This document shows, in pieces, positions 1-11,335 of a DNA stretch of 64,000 bases; the first letter of the stretch is position 1; every line of letters begins with the position of its first letter. Source of the DNA: Streptosporangium carneum. Its GTDB lineage: Bacteria; Actinomycetota; Actinomycetes; Streptosporangiales; Streptosporangiaceae. The notes beneath the pieces were generated by a model. The model saw only the letters and a program-made list of their open reading frames with translations, was not told the origin of the DNA and ran no database searches. Position numbers and translations under genes: made by a program. The stretch covers positions 46,913 to 110,912 of the forward strand of contig NZ_BSEV01000027.1 in NCBI RefSeq assembly GCF_027922005.1. Direction: 5' to 3'.

Positions 1-582
1 GGCCTTGCCGATCTGGGCGAACGGCAGCGGCACCAGCTGGATGCCCGACGGGTCGCCGCCGGCGTGCCTGATCGAGGCCGGCACGGTCAGCGACAGCAGC
101 GAACGCGGCGCGTTGGTGCCGATCTTCTTGCCCGCCAGGTCCTTGAAGGAGGCGATGCCGCTGTCCTTGCGGACCAGCACCCCGCCGTTGGTGCCGTACT
201 CGCCGACGGTGCTGGTGTTGGAGACCAGCTTCAGCGGCTGGCCCTGGGCGACCGCCAGCAGGGGAGGGGCGTAGGCGGTGTAGCCGAGGTCGTACTGCCC
301 GGCGACGACGCCGGTGACGACGTTCGGGCCGCTGTCGACATTGGTGATCTTCAGCTCGACGCCGGCGTCGGCCAGGAACCCCTTGGCCTCGGCGACCTTG
401 AGCAGGCCGAGCTCCAGGGAGGGGACGACGCCCACGACGAGCTGCCCGGCGGCCCCCGGGGAGGACCCGGTCTCCGCCGCGGATCCGGCGGGCCCGGAGG
501 CCGAGGCGGAGCACGCCGAGGAGGCCAGGACGGCGACGAGCGCGGCGACGGCGAACGCCGGCCGCAGGAAGACGCTTTTCAT
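1..582 (-). CDS. ABC transporter substrate-binding lipoprotein (sulfonate/taurine/nitrate type), partial
   Basis: The reading frame starts at ATG 582 and runs off the left edge, so the C-terminus is missing (194 codons visible). Residues 1-24 form a signal peptide with lipobox ASSAC, so this is a cell-surface lipoprotein. After a Ser/Ala/Gly-rich linker comes VVGVVPSLELGLLKVAEAKG, then NVVTGVVAGQYDLGYTAYAP and DSGIASFKDLAGKKIGTNAP. This pattern is typical of NMT1/SsuA/TauA-like binding proteins that hand sulfonates, nitrate or thiamine precursors to an ABC importer. The ligand cannot be told from this half; permease and ATPase genes would be expected further left. A strong Shine-Dalgarno (AGGAG) lies 6 bases before the ATG and overlaps an inverted repeat that probably regulates it. 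Confidence 0.85.
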   Translation of the reverse strand, partial: MKSVFLRPAFAVAALVAVLASSACSASASGPAGSAAETGSSPGAAGQLVVGVVPSLELGLLKVAEAKGFLADAGVELKITNVDSGPNVVTGVVAGQYDLGYTAYAPPLLAVAQGQPLKLVSNTSTVGEYGTNGGVLVRKDSGIASFKDLAGKKIGTNAPRSLLSLTVPASIRHAGGDPSGIQLVPLPFAQIGKA

Positions 583-587
583 ACTTC

Positions 588-606
588 TCCTACTGATTTA
601 GTAGGA
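588..606 (-). promoter_or_regulatory. Inverted repeat overlapping the Shine-Dalgarno of the uptake lipoprotein gene
   Basis: TCCTACT and AGTAGGA are perfect 7-bp arms around GATTT, an AT-rich island in GC-rich DNA. The right-hand arm on the - strand contains the AGGAG ribosome binding site. The position fits a repressor operator or an RNA hairpin hiding the Shine-Dalgarno. The regulator is unknown; a link to sulfur supply is only a guess from the downstream gene. Confidence 0.5.
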
Positions 607-646
607 AAATGGTAGCGCACTCACCCGCCGACCACCATCGAGCCCC

Positions 647-1765
647 ATGTCACAGCAGAACCCCCCCGCCCCGCAAAGCCCGAAGGACCCTCGCCGACAG
701 CGGGAAAACCGGATGCGCCAGGCGGCCCCGGCAGGCAGAGTGGACGAAATGATGTCCAGTTTCATCCCTGGTCTGCAGCTTTCACGTGACTTCTACACCC
801 AGGTCGTCCAGCCCGTCGTCGCCGACGTGCCGCACAGCGCGGCGCTGATCGGGCCCGGCTCCGAGGTGCTGGCGTTCGACACCGAACGCTCGACCGACCA
901 CGACTGGGGACCCAGGGTGCTGCTGTTCGTCGCCCCCCACCTGAGCGCACAGGTCGAAGCCGCCCTCGCCCTGCGCCTGCCCGACGCCTTCGGCGGCTAC
1001 CCGGTCGTCGGCGGCGCGGGCGGCACCCACGTCACCGACGCCGCCACCTGGTTCACCCGCCGCCTCGGCTTCGACCCCCTCGAAGCCGCCACCACGCTGG
1101 ACTGGCTCGCCACCCCCTGGCAACGGCTGGCCGAGGTCACCAACGGCGAGGTCTTCCACGACGGCCTGGGCGTCCTGGAGGCCGCCCGCTCCGCGCTGCG
1201 CTGGTACCCGCCCGACCTGGACCGCTACGTACTGGCCTGCCAGTGGAGACGCCTGGCCCAGCAGGAGGCCTTCCCCGGCAGGTCGGGGGAGGCCGGCGAC
1301 GACCTCGGCTCCGCCCTGATCACCGCCTCCCTCGCGGGCGACCTGGTGCGGCTGGTGCTGCTGATGCGCCGCCGCTACCCGCCGTACGCCAAATGGGCCG
1401 GCAGCGCCTTCGCCCGCCTGACGGCCACCGCCGAGCTGGGGGAGGCCCTGTCACGCGCCGCCGCCGCCGGGGACTGGCGAGAACGCCAGCACCACCTGGG
1501 CGACGCCTACCGGCGGGTGGCCATGCTGCACAACCGGCTCGGCCTGACCGAACCGCTGCCGGCCACGACCCGGGGCTTTCACGACCGGCCCTTCCAGGTC
1601 ATCGACGCCCAGCGCTTCGCCGACGCCCTCACCGCGGGCATCACCGACCCCCGGATCCGCGCGCTGCCGCCGATCGGCTCGGCCGACCAGTTCTGCGGCT
1701 CGGCCGACCTGCTCACCGACCCCCGGCTCTGCCGGGCCATGACGCGGGCCGTGCTCGGCCTGTAG
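647..1765 (+). CDS. DUF4037 (nucleotidyltransferase-like) protein
   Basis: A 372-residue protein whose core begins FIPGLQLSRDFY near residue 38, followed by ALIGPGSEVLAFDTERSTDH. This GxGS...D...D pattern is the nucleotidyltransferase-like signature of the DUF4037 family, and the length fits. No substrate is established for the family, so the biochemical role is open. The first 35 residues are Pro/Arg-rich and have no good Shine-Dalgarno; an internal GTG or ATG near 741-752, just before the conserved core, is a possible alternative start. It stands alone, divergent from the uptake lipoprotein and convergent with a DUF3817 gene 7 bases beyond its stop. Confidence 0.8.
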   Translation: MSQQNPPAPQSPKDPRRQRENRMRQAAPAGRVDEMMSSFIPGLQLSRDFYTQVVQPVVADVPHSAALIGPGSEVLAFDTERSTDHDWGPRVLLFVAPHLSAQVEAALALRLPDAFGGYPVVGGAGGTHVTDAATWFTRRLGFDPLEAATTLDWLATPWQRLAEVTNGEVFHDGLGVLEAARSALRWYPPDLDRYVLACQWRRLAQQEAFPGRSGEAGDDLGSALITASLAGDLVRLVLLMRRRYPPYAKWAGSAFARLTATAELGEALSRAAAAGDWRERQHHLGDAYRRVAMLHNRLGLTEPLPATTRGFHDRPFQVIDAQRFADALTAGITDPRIRALPPIGSADQFCGSADLLTDPRLCRAMTRAVLGL

Positions 1766-1772
1766 CCCGGGA

Positions 1773-2078
1773 TCAGACGGTCGCCGGCTCGCGGCGGCGG
1801 CCCAGCATGCGCCGCTCGAACCACAGCGAGGTGAACGGCGGCACCGCGCACGCCAGGCCCAGCACCACCGTCGGCACGCTCCAGCGCGCCGCCCGCGCCG
1901 CGGCCAGGACCCCGGCCACGTACAGCACGAACAACCCGCCGTGGATCGGCCCGAAGACCTTGACCCCGAGCTCGCTGGTCTCGGCGATGTACTTGAAGTA
2001 CATCCCCACCAGCAGCCCGGCCCACGAGCACGCCTCGGCGATCGCGACGTAACGGAACAGGCGCAGAACGCTGGGCAC
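1773..2078 (-). CDS. DUF3817 integral membrane protein
   Basis: A 101-residue membrane protein. I chose GTG 2078 because AAGGAGG stands 9 bases upstream; a longer open frame exists but is low-complexity. The sequence has about three hydrophobic helices with LFRYVAIAEACSWAGLLVGM, FGPIHGGLFVLYVAGVL and a C-terminal helix before the basic tail FERRMLGRRR. This layout, with the conserved GPIHG motif, is that of DUF3817 proteins of actinobacteria, whose function is unknown. No operon partner is visible. Confidence 0.85.
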   Translation of the reverse strand: MPSVLRLFRYVAIAEACSWAGLLVGMYFKYIAETSELGVKVFGPIHGGLFVLYVAGVLAAARAARWSVPTVVLGLACAVPPFTSLWFERRMLGRRREPATV

Positions 2079-2315
2079 GGCGAGGGACCTCCTTGACGAC
2101 AGGGGAAACGGCCTCCAGCCTAGGGGCGGCGGGGGCCGGTCCCCTCTCCGGGGCGGCGCCCGCCCGCCGCCGCCCTCGCGCACCCGGGCTCCGGCCGAGG
2201 GCCGCACCCGGGCCGGGCGCGCCGACGGGACCGTACGCGCGACCGGTAAGGCCACCGGCGGCGGACCGGGACGGCCCGGCCCGCCGCCGGCCCCGCAGCT
2301 TCTCCTGCCGCCGCC

Positions 2316-3074
2316 CTACGGCCGCCGCGCCACCAGGAGCAACCGGGGGCTGCCGAGCCGGAACGGCGTGCCGTCGGCGTCGCCGTACAGCTCGACGCCG
2401 GCGAACCCGGCCTCGGTGACCAGCCGGACGACCTCCGCCGCGGTGTAGACGTGCTGCACGGAGGTCCCGCGGTGCTCCTGCGCACCCCGGCGGAAGGTGA
2501 ACGAGGTGAGCCAGCGGCTGTTGGCCGCGTCGTACTCGTTGACCGAGACGGCCTCGACCCCGCCGAACGTCATCGGCGGCTCCTCCAGGGCCAGGTTCGG
2601 CAGCAGCGACTCGGCCACGAATCCGTAGTCCAGGACGAGCGCGCCTCCGGGCACGACGATCCCGGCCAGAGCCGCGAGGAACTCCTGCGTGCCGGCGTGC
2701 TCCAGATAGCCGAAGGCGTTGCCCATGCACATCGCCGCGTCGGCCCGGACGTCGGCGGGAAGCGCCCGCATGTCGCCCTGGCGCAGGTCGAGCTCGAGCC
2801 GTTCGCCCGCGGCGGCGGCGCGGGCGTGCGCGAGGGCCTCGGCCGAGACGTCCAGGCCGGTGACCCGGCAGCCGCGCCGGGCGAGTTCGAGGGCGTGCCT
2901 GCCGCTGCCGCAGGCCACGTCCAGCACCCGGGAACCGGGACGGAGCCCGGCCAGCCGGGTGACGAAGCCGACCTCGGCGGCGGTCGCCCGCTCGGGCACG
3001 GCCGCCCGCCAGAAAGCGTTGGGCAGTTCGGTGAAGAAGTCCGCGTACCACGCGGACAGGGAGTCGTGCGACAT
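2316..3074 (-). CDS. Class I SAM-dependent methyltransferase
   Basis: A 252-residue protein with a complete Rossmann methyltransferase fold: motif I VLDVACGSGRHALEL at residues 48-62, the acidic residue at the end of strand 2 in VTGLDVSAEAL, and a later GALVLDYGFVAES stretch. The N-terminus (LSAWYADFFTELPNAFWR) resembles stand-alone small-molecule methyltransferases. The substrate cannot be inferred. It is preceded by a 429-bp gene-free gap and followed by DUF3817 on the same strand, but the 237-bp gap argues against an operon. Confidence 0.85.
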   Translation of the reverse strand: MSHDSLSAWYADFFTELPNAFWRAAVPERATAAEVGFVTRLAGLRPGSRVLDVACGSGRHALELARRGCRVTGLDVSAEALAHARAAAAGERLELDLRQGDMRALPADVRADAAMCMGNAFGYLEHAGTQEFLAALAGIVVPGGALVLDYGFVAESLLPNLALEEPPMTFGGVEAVSVNEYDAANSRWLTSFTFRRGAQEHRGTSVQHVYTAAEVVRLVTEAGFAGVELYGDADGTPFRLGSPRLLLVARRP

Positions 3075-3503
3075 TCCATGTGCTCCAGATCAGGTGCGCG
3101 ACGACCGGCGCCGCGCGGACGAGAGAATCTCCGCGAGACCGGGGCACGACGAACAGGCGCGTTCACACGCGCCGAACCGGCCGCCGCAACGGCCGCGTCA
3201 TCATCCGCCCCGGAGTGACCGGGCGGTGACCATGGCATCGCCTTCTCGTGATCGGCCGGGCCTCTACCCGGCAGGAGCAACCGCGACCAGCCTACGATCC
3301 GGCCCCGCGGTCTTTCAACGGGATAACCGGCCCCGGGCCGGGACGACGCCGGGCCCGGAGCGTCAGCGGCCGACCGCTCGAGGACGGCACGTCCCGGCGG
3401 GTTCCCGCCCCGGGGCCGGGGCGGGCGTGAGGCGCCCGCACGGCGCCGGTGACCTCCGGCAGGCGGATCACCCCCTGAGGCCACCCCCCGTGAACGGGCG
3501 CGC
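3075..3503. other. Gene-free stretch between the methyltransferase gene and metH
   Basis: No frame here looks like a protein and there is no convincing start with a ribosome binding site. It must hold the promoter of the methyltransferase gene (rightmost on the - strand) and the 3' end of the metH transcript. The only structure I see is a GC hairpin at 3404-3425. Confidence 0.5.
3404..3425 (-). terminator. Possible metH terminator hairpin
   Basis: CCCGCCCC and GGGGCGGG are perfect 8-bp arms around GGGGCC, 79-100 bases beyond the metH stop. There is no T-run, as is common for actinobacterial terminators, so the call is tentative. Confidence 0.35.
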
Positions 3504-7148
<3,645 letters not shown>

Positions 7149-7150
7149 TC

Positions 7151-7238
7151 GACGCCTCCTCCCTGAGGAGGCGCCCTTGTTGTCGTCATGCAGGCCGAGC
7201 GTGGCGGGCGAAGGCCCGTTGCAGCGCCTCTCGGCCTG
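7151..7238 (-). promoter_or_regulatory. S-adenosylhomocysteine (SAH) riboswitch controlling metH
   Basis: Read on the - strand. Stem P1: CAGGCCGAG (7238-7230) pairs with CTCGGCCTG (7199-7191). Stem P2: CGGGC/GCCCG around CTTC. The conserved block GAGGCGCTGCAAC is followed by CCCGCCA and later CAACAAGGGCGCC, all close to the SAH riboswitch consensus. GAGGCGC (7230-7224) can pair with GCGCCTC (7174-7168) to form P4. The same GCGCCTC can instead form a 9-bp hairpin (7173-7165 with 7161-7153) that buries the GGGAGGAGG ribosome binding site. Ligand binding would therefore free the site, the expected ON switch for clearing SAH and homocysteine. Confidence 0.88.
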
Positions 7239-7421
7239 GCCTCCGATCTTACCCGTCCTTCGGGACATCCGGCAGGCCGAAGGGCAACACCCGTTCGGCA
7301 CAAAGTCGTCGGCGGTGATGCCGGGCTGTTGCCCGGGGCCGGGGCGGGACTGTGACCCCGATCGAGCGGACCGCGTATCCGCGGTTCAAGCGGCTGATCA
7401 GCGCGCGCGAGCCGCAGCTGT

Positions 7422-8876
7422 TCAGCGGCTGTTGTCCGGGCGGTAGACGCCGAGGTCGCCGTAGGCCGACAGAACGCCGGCCAGGTCACCGGGTTTGTTC
7501 CGCAGGGTGGTGTCCAGGAAGGCGAGAGTGGTCGCGGCGACGACGTGCGGGCTCTCGGTGCGGCCCAGGGAGCCGACTATCGAGGGCACAGGCGGCAGGT
7601 ACAGGGGGCCGTCCATGAAGGTGAGGTGTGCAGCGCCGGGGATGGTGAGCCGGTAGCCCGTCGCGGTGCTGCGCTTGAGGGCCTCGGTGAGGCGGGGCAT
7701 GTAACGCGGGTCGGTTCCGGTGGTGACGGCCTGGGTGAGCGCGAGCGCCGGCTGCTGGAGGGAGGGGGAGGTGGGGCCGTGGGGGTAGCCGTCCAGATCG
7801 ATGACGGCGTCGAACCGGCGGTCCTGCCGGGCTGCCTGCAGGGCGGCGGCGCCGCCCATGGAGTGGCCGGTGACCGCGACCCGACCGGTGTCCAGGCGTC
7901 CGGTCAGCGGGCCGGTGATCTCACCTCGGTCCAGACGGTCCAGCTGGGTGAGGACGAAGCCGAGGTCGGCGGCCCGGACAGCCGTCCAGTCAACCGCCAG
8001 CTTGGCGTCCTTGTCCCGGTCTCCGGTGGAGGCGGTCTTGGCGTGGATCGTCCGGCCGTCGGCGAGGACGACGGCGGCGGAGTCGTACGGGTGGTCGAGG
8101 GCGGCGACCACATAGCCGTGGCTGGCCAGTTCCTCCGCCCAGGCGGTGTTCTGGGTACGCACTCCGCTCGCCCCGGGAGAGAACAGCACGACCGGGAACC
8201 GTTCGCCCTCACCGGCCACCGGGGCGTCGAAGACCGAACGGGTGCGGGCACGCGGGACGCCGTCGACCAGGAAGCCAGGCAGGCCGATCCCGCCGGTGAG
8301 GGCGTCGGAAACGGTGCGCGCCTCGTGCCGCGTGCGTCCGAGGTACTGGGCCCGCTGCGCGCCCGCGGGGCTCTTCTGCGCGGGATACCAGAGCTGGACC
8401 ACGACCGTGCGCCGGTCGCGCGGATCGGCGGTGAAGCCCTCGGGGCGGCGTGGGTCGGTCCACTGCACCACGTGGGCGCCGACCGCGAAACGGCCCGACG
8501 GCTCGGGGAACACGGGTACGGGAAAGGCCCAGGCGGCCACCGGACCCGTGGCGATCAGGCCGGCGCAGGCCACCGACCCCGGCAACGCCAGCCACCATCG
8601 GGCCCGCCAGGCCGGCCGGCCGGTACGGCGTCGCAGCAGGGGAGAGAGGGCGAACGGCAACGCGACGGCGGCGCCTGCCAGCACCGGCAGCATCTGCCAG
8701 CGGATCCCCACCACACTCAGCACGATCGCGGACAGCACGACAACCGCCCCCGCCGCGATCGTGACGCGTGGGCGGGCGGCGGAGGGAAGCCAGCGCGCCA
8801 CCACCAGCGCGACGGCACCCAGCACGACAAGAAATTCCAGAGGGGACATGTACAGCCCCGCGATGATCTCGGTCAC
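7422..8876 (-). CDS. Membrane-anchored alpha/beta hydrolase related to platelet-activating-factor acetylhydrolase
   Basis: A 484-residue protein from GTG 8876 (GAGGA 8 bases upstream); ATG 8849 is an alternative. The first 120 residues hold three or four membrane helices, followed by a hydrolase domain. The nucleophile elbow GHSMGGAAALQ (VAVTGHSMGG), the oxyanion region FPVVLFSPGASGVRT, an acid in DAVIDLDGYP and a histidine in IPGAAHLTFMDGP make a full Ser-Asp-His triad. The family hydrolyses short or oxidised acyl esters of lipids; the substrate here is unknown. It is divergent from a histidine kinase operon, and the shared gap holds three identical palindromes. Confidence 0.85.
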   Translation of the reverse strand: MTEIIAGLYMSPLEFLVVLGAVALVVARWLPSAARPRVTIAAGAVVVLSAIVLSVVGIRWQMLPVLAGAAVALPFALSPLLRRRTGRPAWRARWWLALPGSVACAGLIATGPVAAWAFPVPVFPEPSGRFAVGAHVVQWTDPRRPEGFTADPRDRRTVVVQLWYPAQKSPAGAQRAQYLGRTRHEARTVSDALTGGIGLPGFLVDGVPRARTRSVFDAPVAGEGERFPVVLFSPGASGVRTQNTAWAEELASHGYVVAALDHPYDSAAVVLADGRTIHAKTASTGDRDKDAKLAVDWTAVRAADLGFVLTQLDRLDRGEITGPLTGRLDTGRVAVTGHSMGGAAALQAARQDRRFDAVIDLDGYPHGPTSPSLQQPALALTQAVTTGTDPRYMPRLTEALKRSTATGYRLTIPGAAHLTFMDGPLYLPPVPSIVGSLGRTESPHVVAATTLAFLDTTLRNKPGDLAGVLSAYGDLGVYRPDNSR

Positions 8877-8933
8877 CCGGCCATCCTCAGGGCGGGGCAC
8901 GCGATGCCACATCGATCCCGGGTCGCCATGGCA

Positions 8934-9017
8934 TGCGACCGCAGTCGCAATCCGAGGCGTGTCCCCTGTGCGACCGCAGTCGCACCCAGGCGTCTCGCCC
9001 GTGCGACCGCAGTCGCA
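8934..9017. promoter_or_regulatory. Three copies of a 16-bp palindromic box in the divergent promoter region
   Basis: TGCGACCGCAGTCGCA occurs identically at 8934-8949, 8969-8984 and 9002-9017, with a partial TGCGACCGC at 9046. Each copy is an inverted repeat (TGCGAC/GTCGCA around CGCA). The 33-35 bp spacing is about three helical turns, so bound proteins would sit on one face of the DNA. This looks like an operator array serving the hydrolase gene, the kinase operon or both; the response regulator encoded at 10574 is one candidate binder. Confidence 0.6.
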
Positions 9018-9053
9018 ATCGAGCACGCCAGGTGAACGGCCGCTGTGCGACCG

Positions 9054-9094
9054 CGTAAGGTGGCGGGACTCCTCGTAAGGTGGGCGGGACTCCT
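9054..9094 (+). repeat. Tandem 20/21-bp duplication
   Basis: CGTAAGGTGGCGGGACTCCT at 9054-9073 is repeated at 9074-9094 with one extra G. It is a recent-looking slippage duplication in the leader upstream of the histidine kinase gene. Confidence 0.8.
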
Positions 9095-9287
9095 CCTGCG
9101 GTCGTACCCCGGCGCGCTGCCGTCAGACGGTGGACTCATGCGCTTCGCGCTCCCCGCGGCCTACCGTGACAGGGCCGCGGCACACGCCGGGGAGCGCGGA
9201 GTGCGGGCTCCCCGCACCCGCCCCCGGCTGTACGCGGTGGTGGCCCCGGCCGGGGCCACCATGACGCTGAATCGACAGGGACGTGTG

Positions 9288-10577
9288 ATGACCGAGGCGG
9301 CCGCAGAGCCCGGCGATGCCCACCCGGTGCGCTACCGGGACCGCGTGCGGCGGACGAGGACAGCCGTACGGCTGACGAGGTACGCCGGCCTGGCCTCCGT
9401 GCGAGCGGCGCGACTGCTCAGAGCCGCCCGGCGCTGGGGCCTCCGGCTGCCGCCCATGGTGTGGGACTCGCTGTTGCCGGCGCTGCTCCTGCTCAACATC
9501 GTGACCACGCGCGCGCCGCAGGAGCTCCCGGTGGCCGTGGCCCTCACCGCCGCCCTCGCGCTGCCCCTGGTGTGGCGGCGCCGGGCCCCGCTCACGGTGT
9601 TCGGCGCCGTGGCGGCCGCGGCCTTCGTCCAGTGGCTGATGGACGTCCAGCTGCCGGCGGACATCGCCTTGCTGGTGGTCCTCTACACGGCGGCCGCGAA
9701 CTCGGGCCGGCGCGGCACGCTTGTCGCCGGCGCCGTCGTGGAGGGCGGGGCCCTGCTGGCCTGCCTGCGCTGGGCGACGGAAGGCGCATTCCTGACCCCC
9801 TTCGTCGCGGTGACCGCGATGGTCGTCGCCGCCGCCGTCCTGGGGGTGAATGTGCGGACCACGCGCGCCTACCTCGCGGCACTGGAGGAACGGGCCGCAC
9901 GCCTGGAGCAGCAACAGGACCAGCAGGCGCGACTGGCCGTCGCCGAGGAGAGGACACGTATCACCCGGGAGATGCACGACATCGTCACCCACAACCTGTC
10001 CGTCATGGTCGCGCTCACCGACGCCGCCGTCTACGCGCAGCACCGGTCGCCCGACAAGGCCACCACCGCGATGCTCCAGATCTCCGAGACCGGCCGGCAG
10101 GCCCTGACCGACATGCGGCGCTCGCTGGGCATCCTGCGGACCGACGAACCGGACGCGGAGCGCCACCCGTTGCCCGGCATCGCGCAACTGGAGACCCTCG
10201 CCGACCAGATGTGCGCCGCCGGGCTGCCGGCCCGCGTCGAGGTCCAGGGCGGCCACACCCACATACCCGCCACCGCGCAACTGACCGTCTACCGCCTGGT
10301 ACAGGAAGCCCTGACCAACACCCTCAAGCACACACCCGCCGGCACACACGCGAAGGTCCGGATACGGTGCTCAACCGAGACCGTCACAGTGGACGTCACC
10401 GACAGCGGCCCCTGCCCGCCGCTTCCCGGCGCCACACCATCCGGCCACGGCATCCCCGGCATGCGCGAGCGCTCGGCCGCCTACGGGGGGAAGTTGCAGG
10501 CCGGACCGCTTCCGGGCGGCGGCTGGAGGGTCCATACCCGCCTCTTCCTCGGCAGCGGCGGAGCGGCGTCCACATGA
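9288..10577 (+). CDS. NarL-type sensor histidine kinase
   Basis: A 429-residue membrane kinase. I start it at ATG 9288, 6 bases after GGGA; the open frame continues upstream to 9045 but that part is low-complexity and runs into the repeat array. Residues 58-185 contain paired hydrophobic helices with short loops, then a coiled segment. The dimerisation box RITREMHDIVTH carries the phospho-acceptor His 230, followed by a HATPase domain with N-box QEALTNTLKH and G-box GHGIPGMRER. The stimulus is unknown because there is no large extracellular domain. It overlaps the response regulator gene by four bases (ATGA), so the two are translationally coupled. Confidence 0.92.
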   Translation: MTEAAAEPGDAHPVRYRDRVRRTRTAVRLTRYAGLASVRAARLLRAARRWGLRLPPMVWDSLLPALLLLNIVTTRAPQELPVAVALTAALALPLVWRRRAPLTVFGAVAAAAFVQWLMDVQLPADIALLVVLYTAAANSGRRGTLVAGAVVEGGALLACLRWATEGAFLTPFVAVTAMVVAAAVLGVNVRTTRAYLAALEERAARLEQQQDQQARLAVAEERTRITREMHDIVTHNLSVMVALTDAAVYAQHRSPDKATTAMLQISETGRQALTDMRRSLGILRTDEPDAERHPLPGIAQLETLADQMCAAGLPARVEVQGGHTHIPATAQLTVYRLVQEALTNTLKHTPAGTHAKVRIRCSTETVTVDVTDSGPCPPLPGATPSGHGIPGMRERSAAYGGKLQAGPLPGGGWRVHTRLFLGSGGAAST

Positions 10578-11236
10578 CGATCCGCATCCTGATCGCCGAC
10601 GACGAAGCGCTGCTCCGTATGGCCTTCGGCGCGGTCCTGGAGACCCAGCCCGACATGGCGACGGTCGGCGAAGCCGCGGACGGCGTCCAGGCCATACGCC
10701 TCGCCCGGCAGCTGCGCCCCGATGTCGTCCTCATGGACGTCCGGATGCCCGGGACCGACGGGATCGAGGCGACCCGGCAGGTCGTCCGGATCTCCCCGCG
10801 GAGCAGAGTGCTGATCCTCACCACCTTCGACCTGGATGAATACGCCTTCGCCGGGCTCAACGCCGGAGCCTCGGGCTTCCTGCTGAAGAACACCAGGCCC
10901 GAGGAACTGCTCACCGCGATACGCAGCGTGGCCGCGGGCGACGCGGTGGTCTCCCCGCGGATCACCCGCCGCCTGCTGGAGAACCTCCGCCCGCACATCT
11001 CCGACGGCGGCGGCGCCGACCACGACGAGCGGCTGAGCCGGCTCAGCGCCCGTGAACGCGAGGTGCTCGTCAAGGTGGGCTGCGGCCTGTCCAACACCGA
11101 GATCGCGGCCACCCTGTACCTCGCGGAGGCGACCGTGAAGGCCCATCTGGGGCGAATCCTGCAAAAGCTCGAACTCCGCGACCGGATACAGGCCGTGATC
11201 TTCGCCTACGAAAGCCGCCTCATCCACCCGGAATGA
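10574..11236 (+). CDS. LuxR/NarL-family response regulator
   Basis: A 220-residue partner of the preceding kinase. The receiver domain has the acidic pair D9-D10, phospho-acceptor D55 in VLMDVRMPG, and the switch Thr and Lys in ILTTFDLDEYAF and GFLLKN. The C-terminal LuxR helix-turn-helix reads LSAREREVLVKVGCGLSNTE onwards, with VKAHLGRIL as recognition helix. It probably binds DNA as a phosphorylated dimer. The palindrome array upstream of the operon is a natural candidate target, by position only. Confidence 0.93.
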   Translation: MTIRILIADDEALLRMAFGAVLETQPDMATVGEAADGVQAIRLARQLRPDVVLMDVRMPGTDGIEATRQVVRISPRSRVLILTTFDLDEYAFAGLNAGASGFLLKNTRPEELLTAIRSVAAGDAVVSPRITRRLLENLRPHISDGGGADHDERLSRLSAREREVLVKVGCGLSNTEIAATLYLAEATVKAHLGRILQKLELRDRIQAVIFAYESRLIHPE

Positions 11237-11335
11237 CGCCGCCCCCCGCTGCCTGTCTTGACCGGCCACCAGGTTCTCCGCGCCGGCGCTGTCACCCACC
11301 GGCCACCCGCCCGCCGATCACCGCGCCAGGAGCTT

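Noticed and set aside
7149..7421. Cobalamin riboswitch upstream of metH
   Set aside because: No B12-box-like GCCACTG or the long multi-branched core; the paired segments and core match an SAH riboswitch.
8934..9017. Three regular repeats as a CRISPR remnant
   Set aside because: Repeats are only 16 bp, spacers 17-19 bp and there are no cas genes; the position between divergent promoters fits operators.
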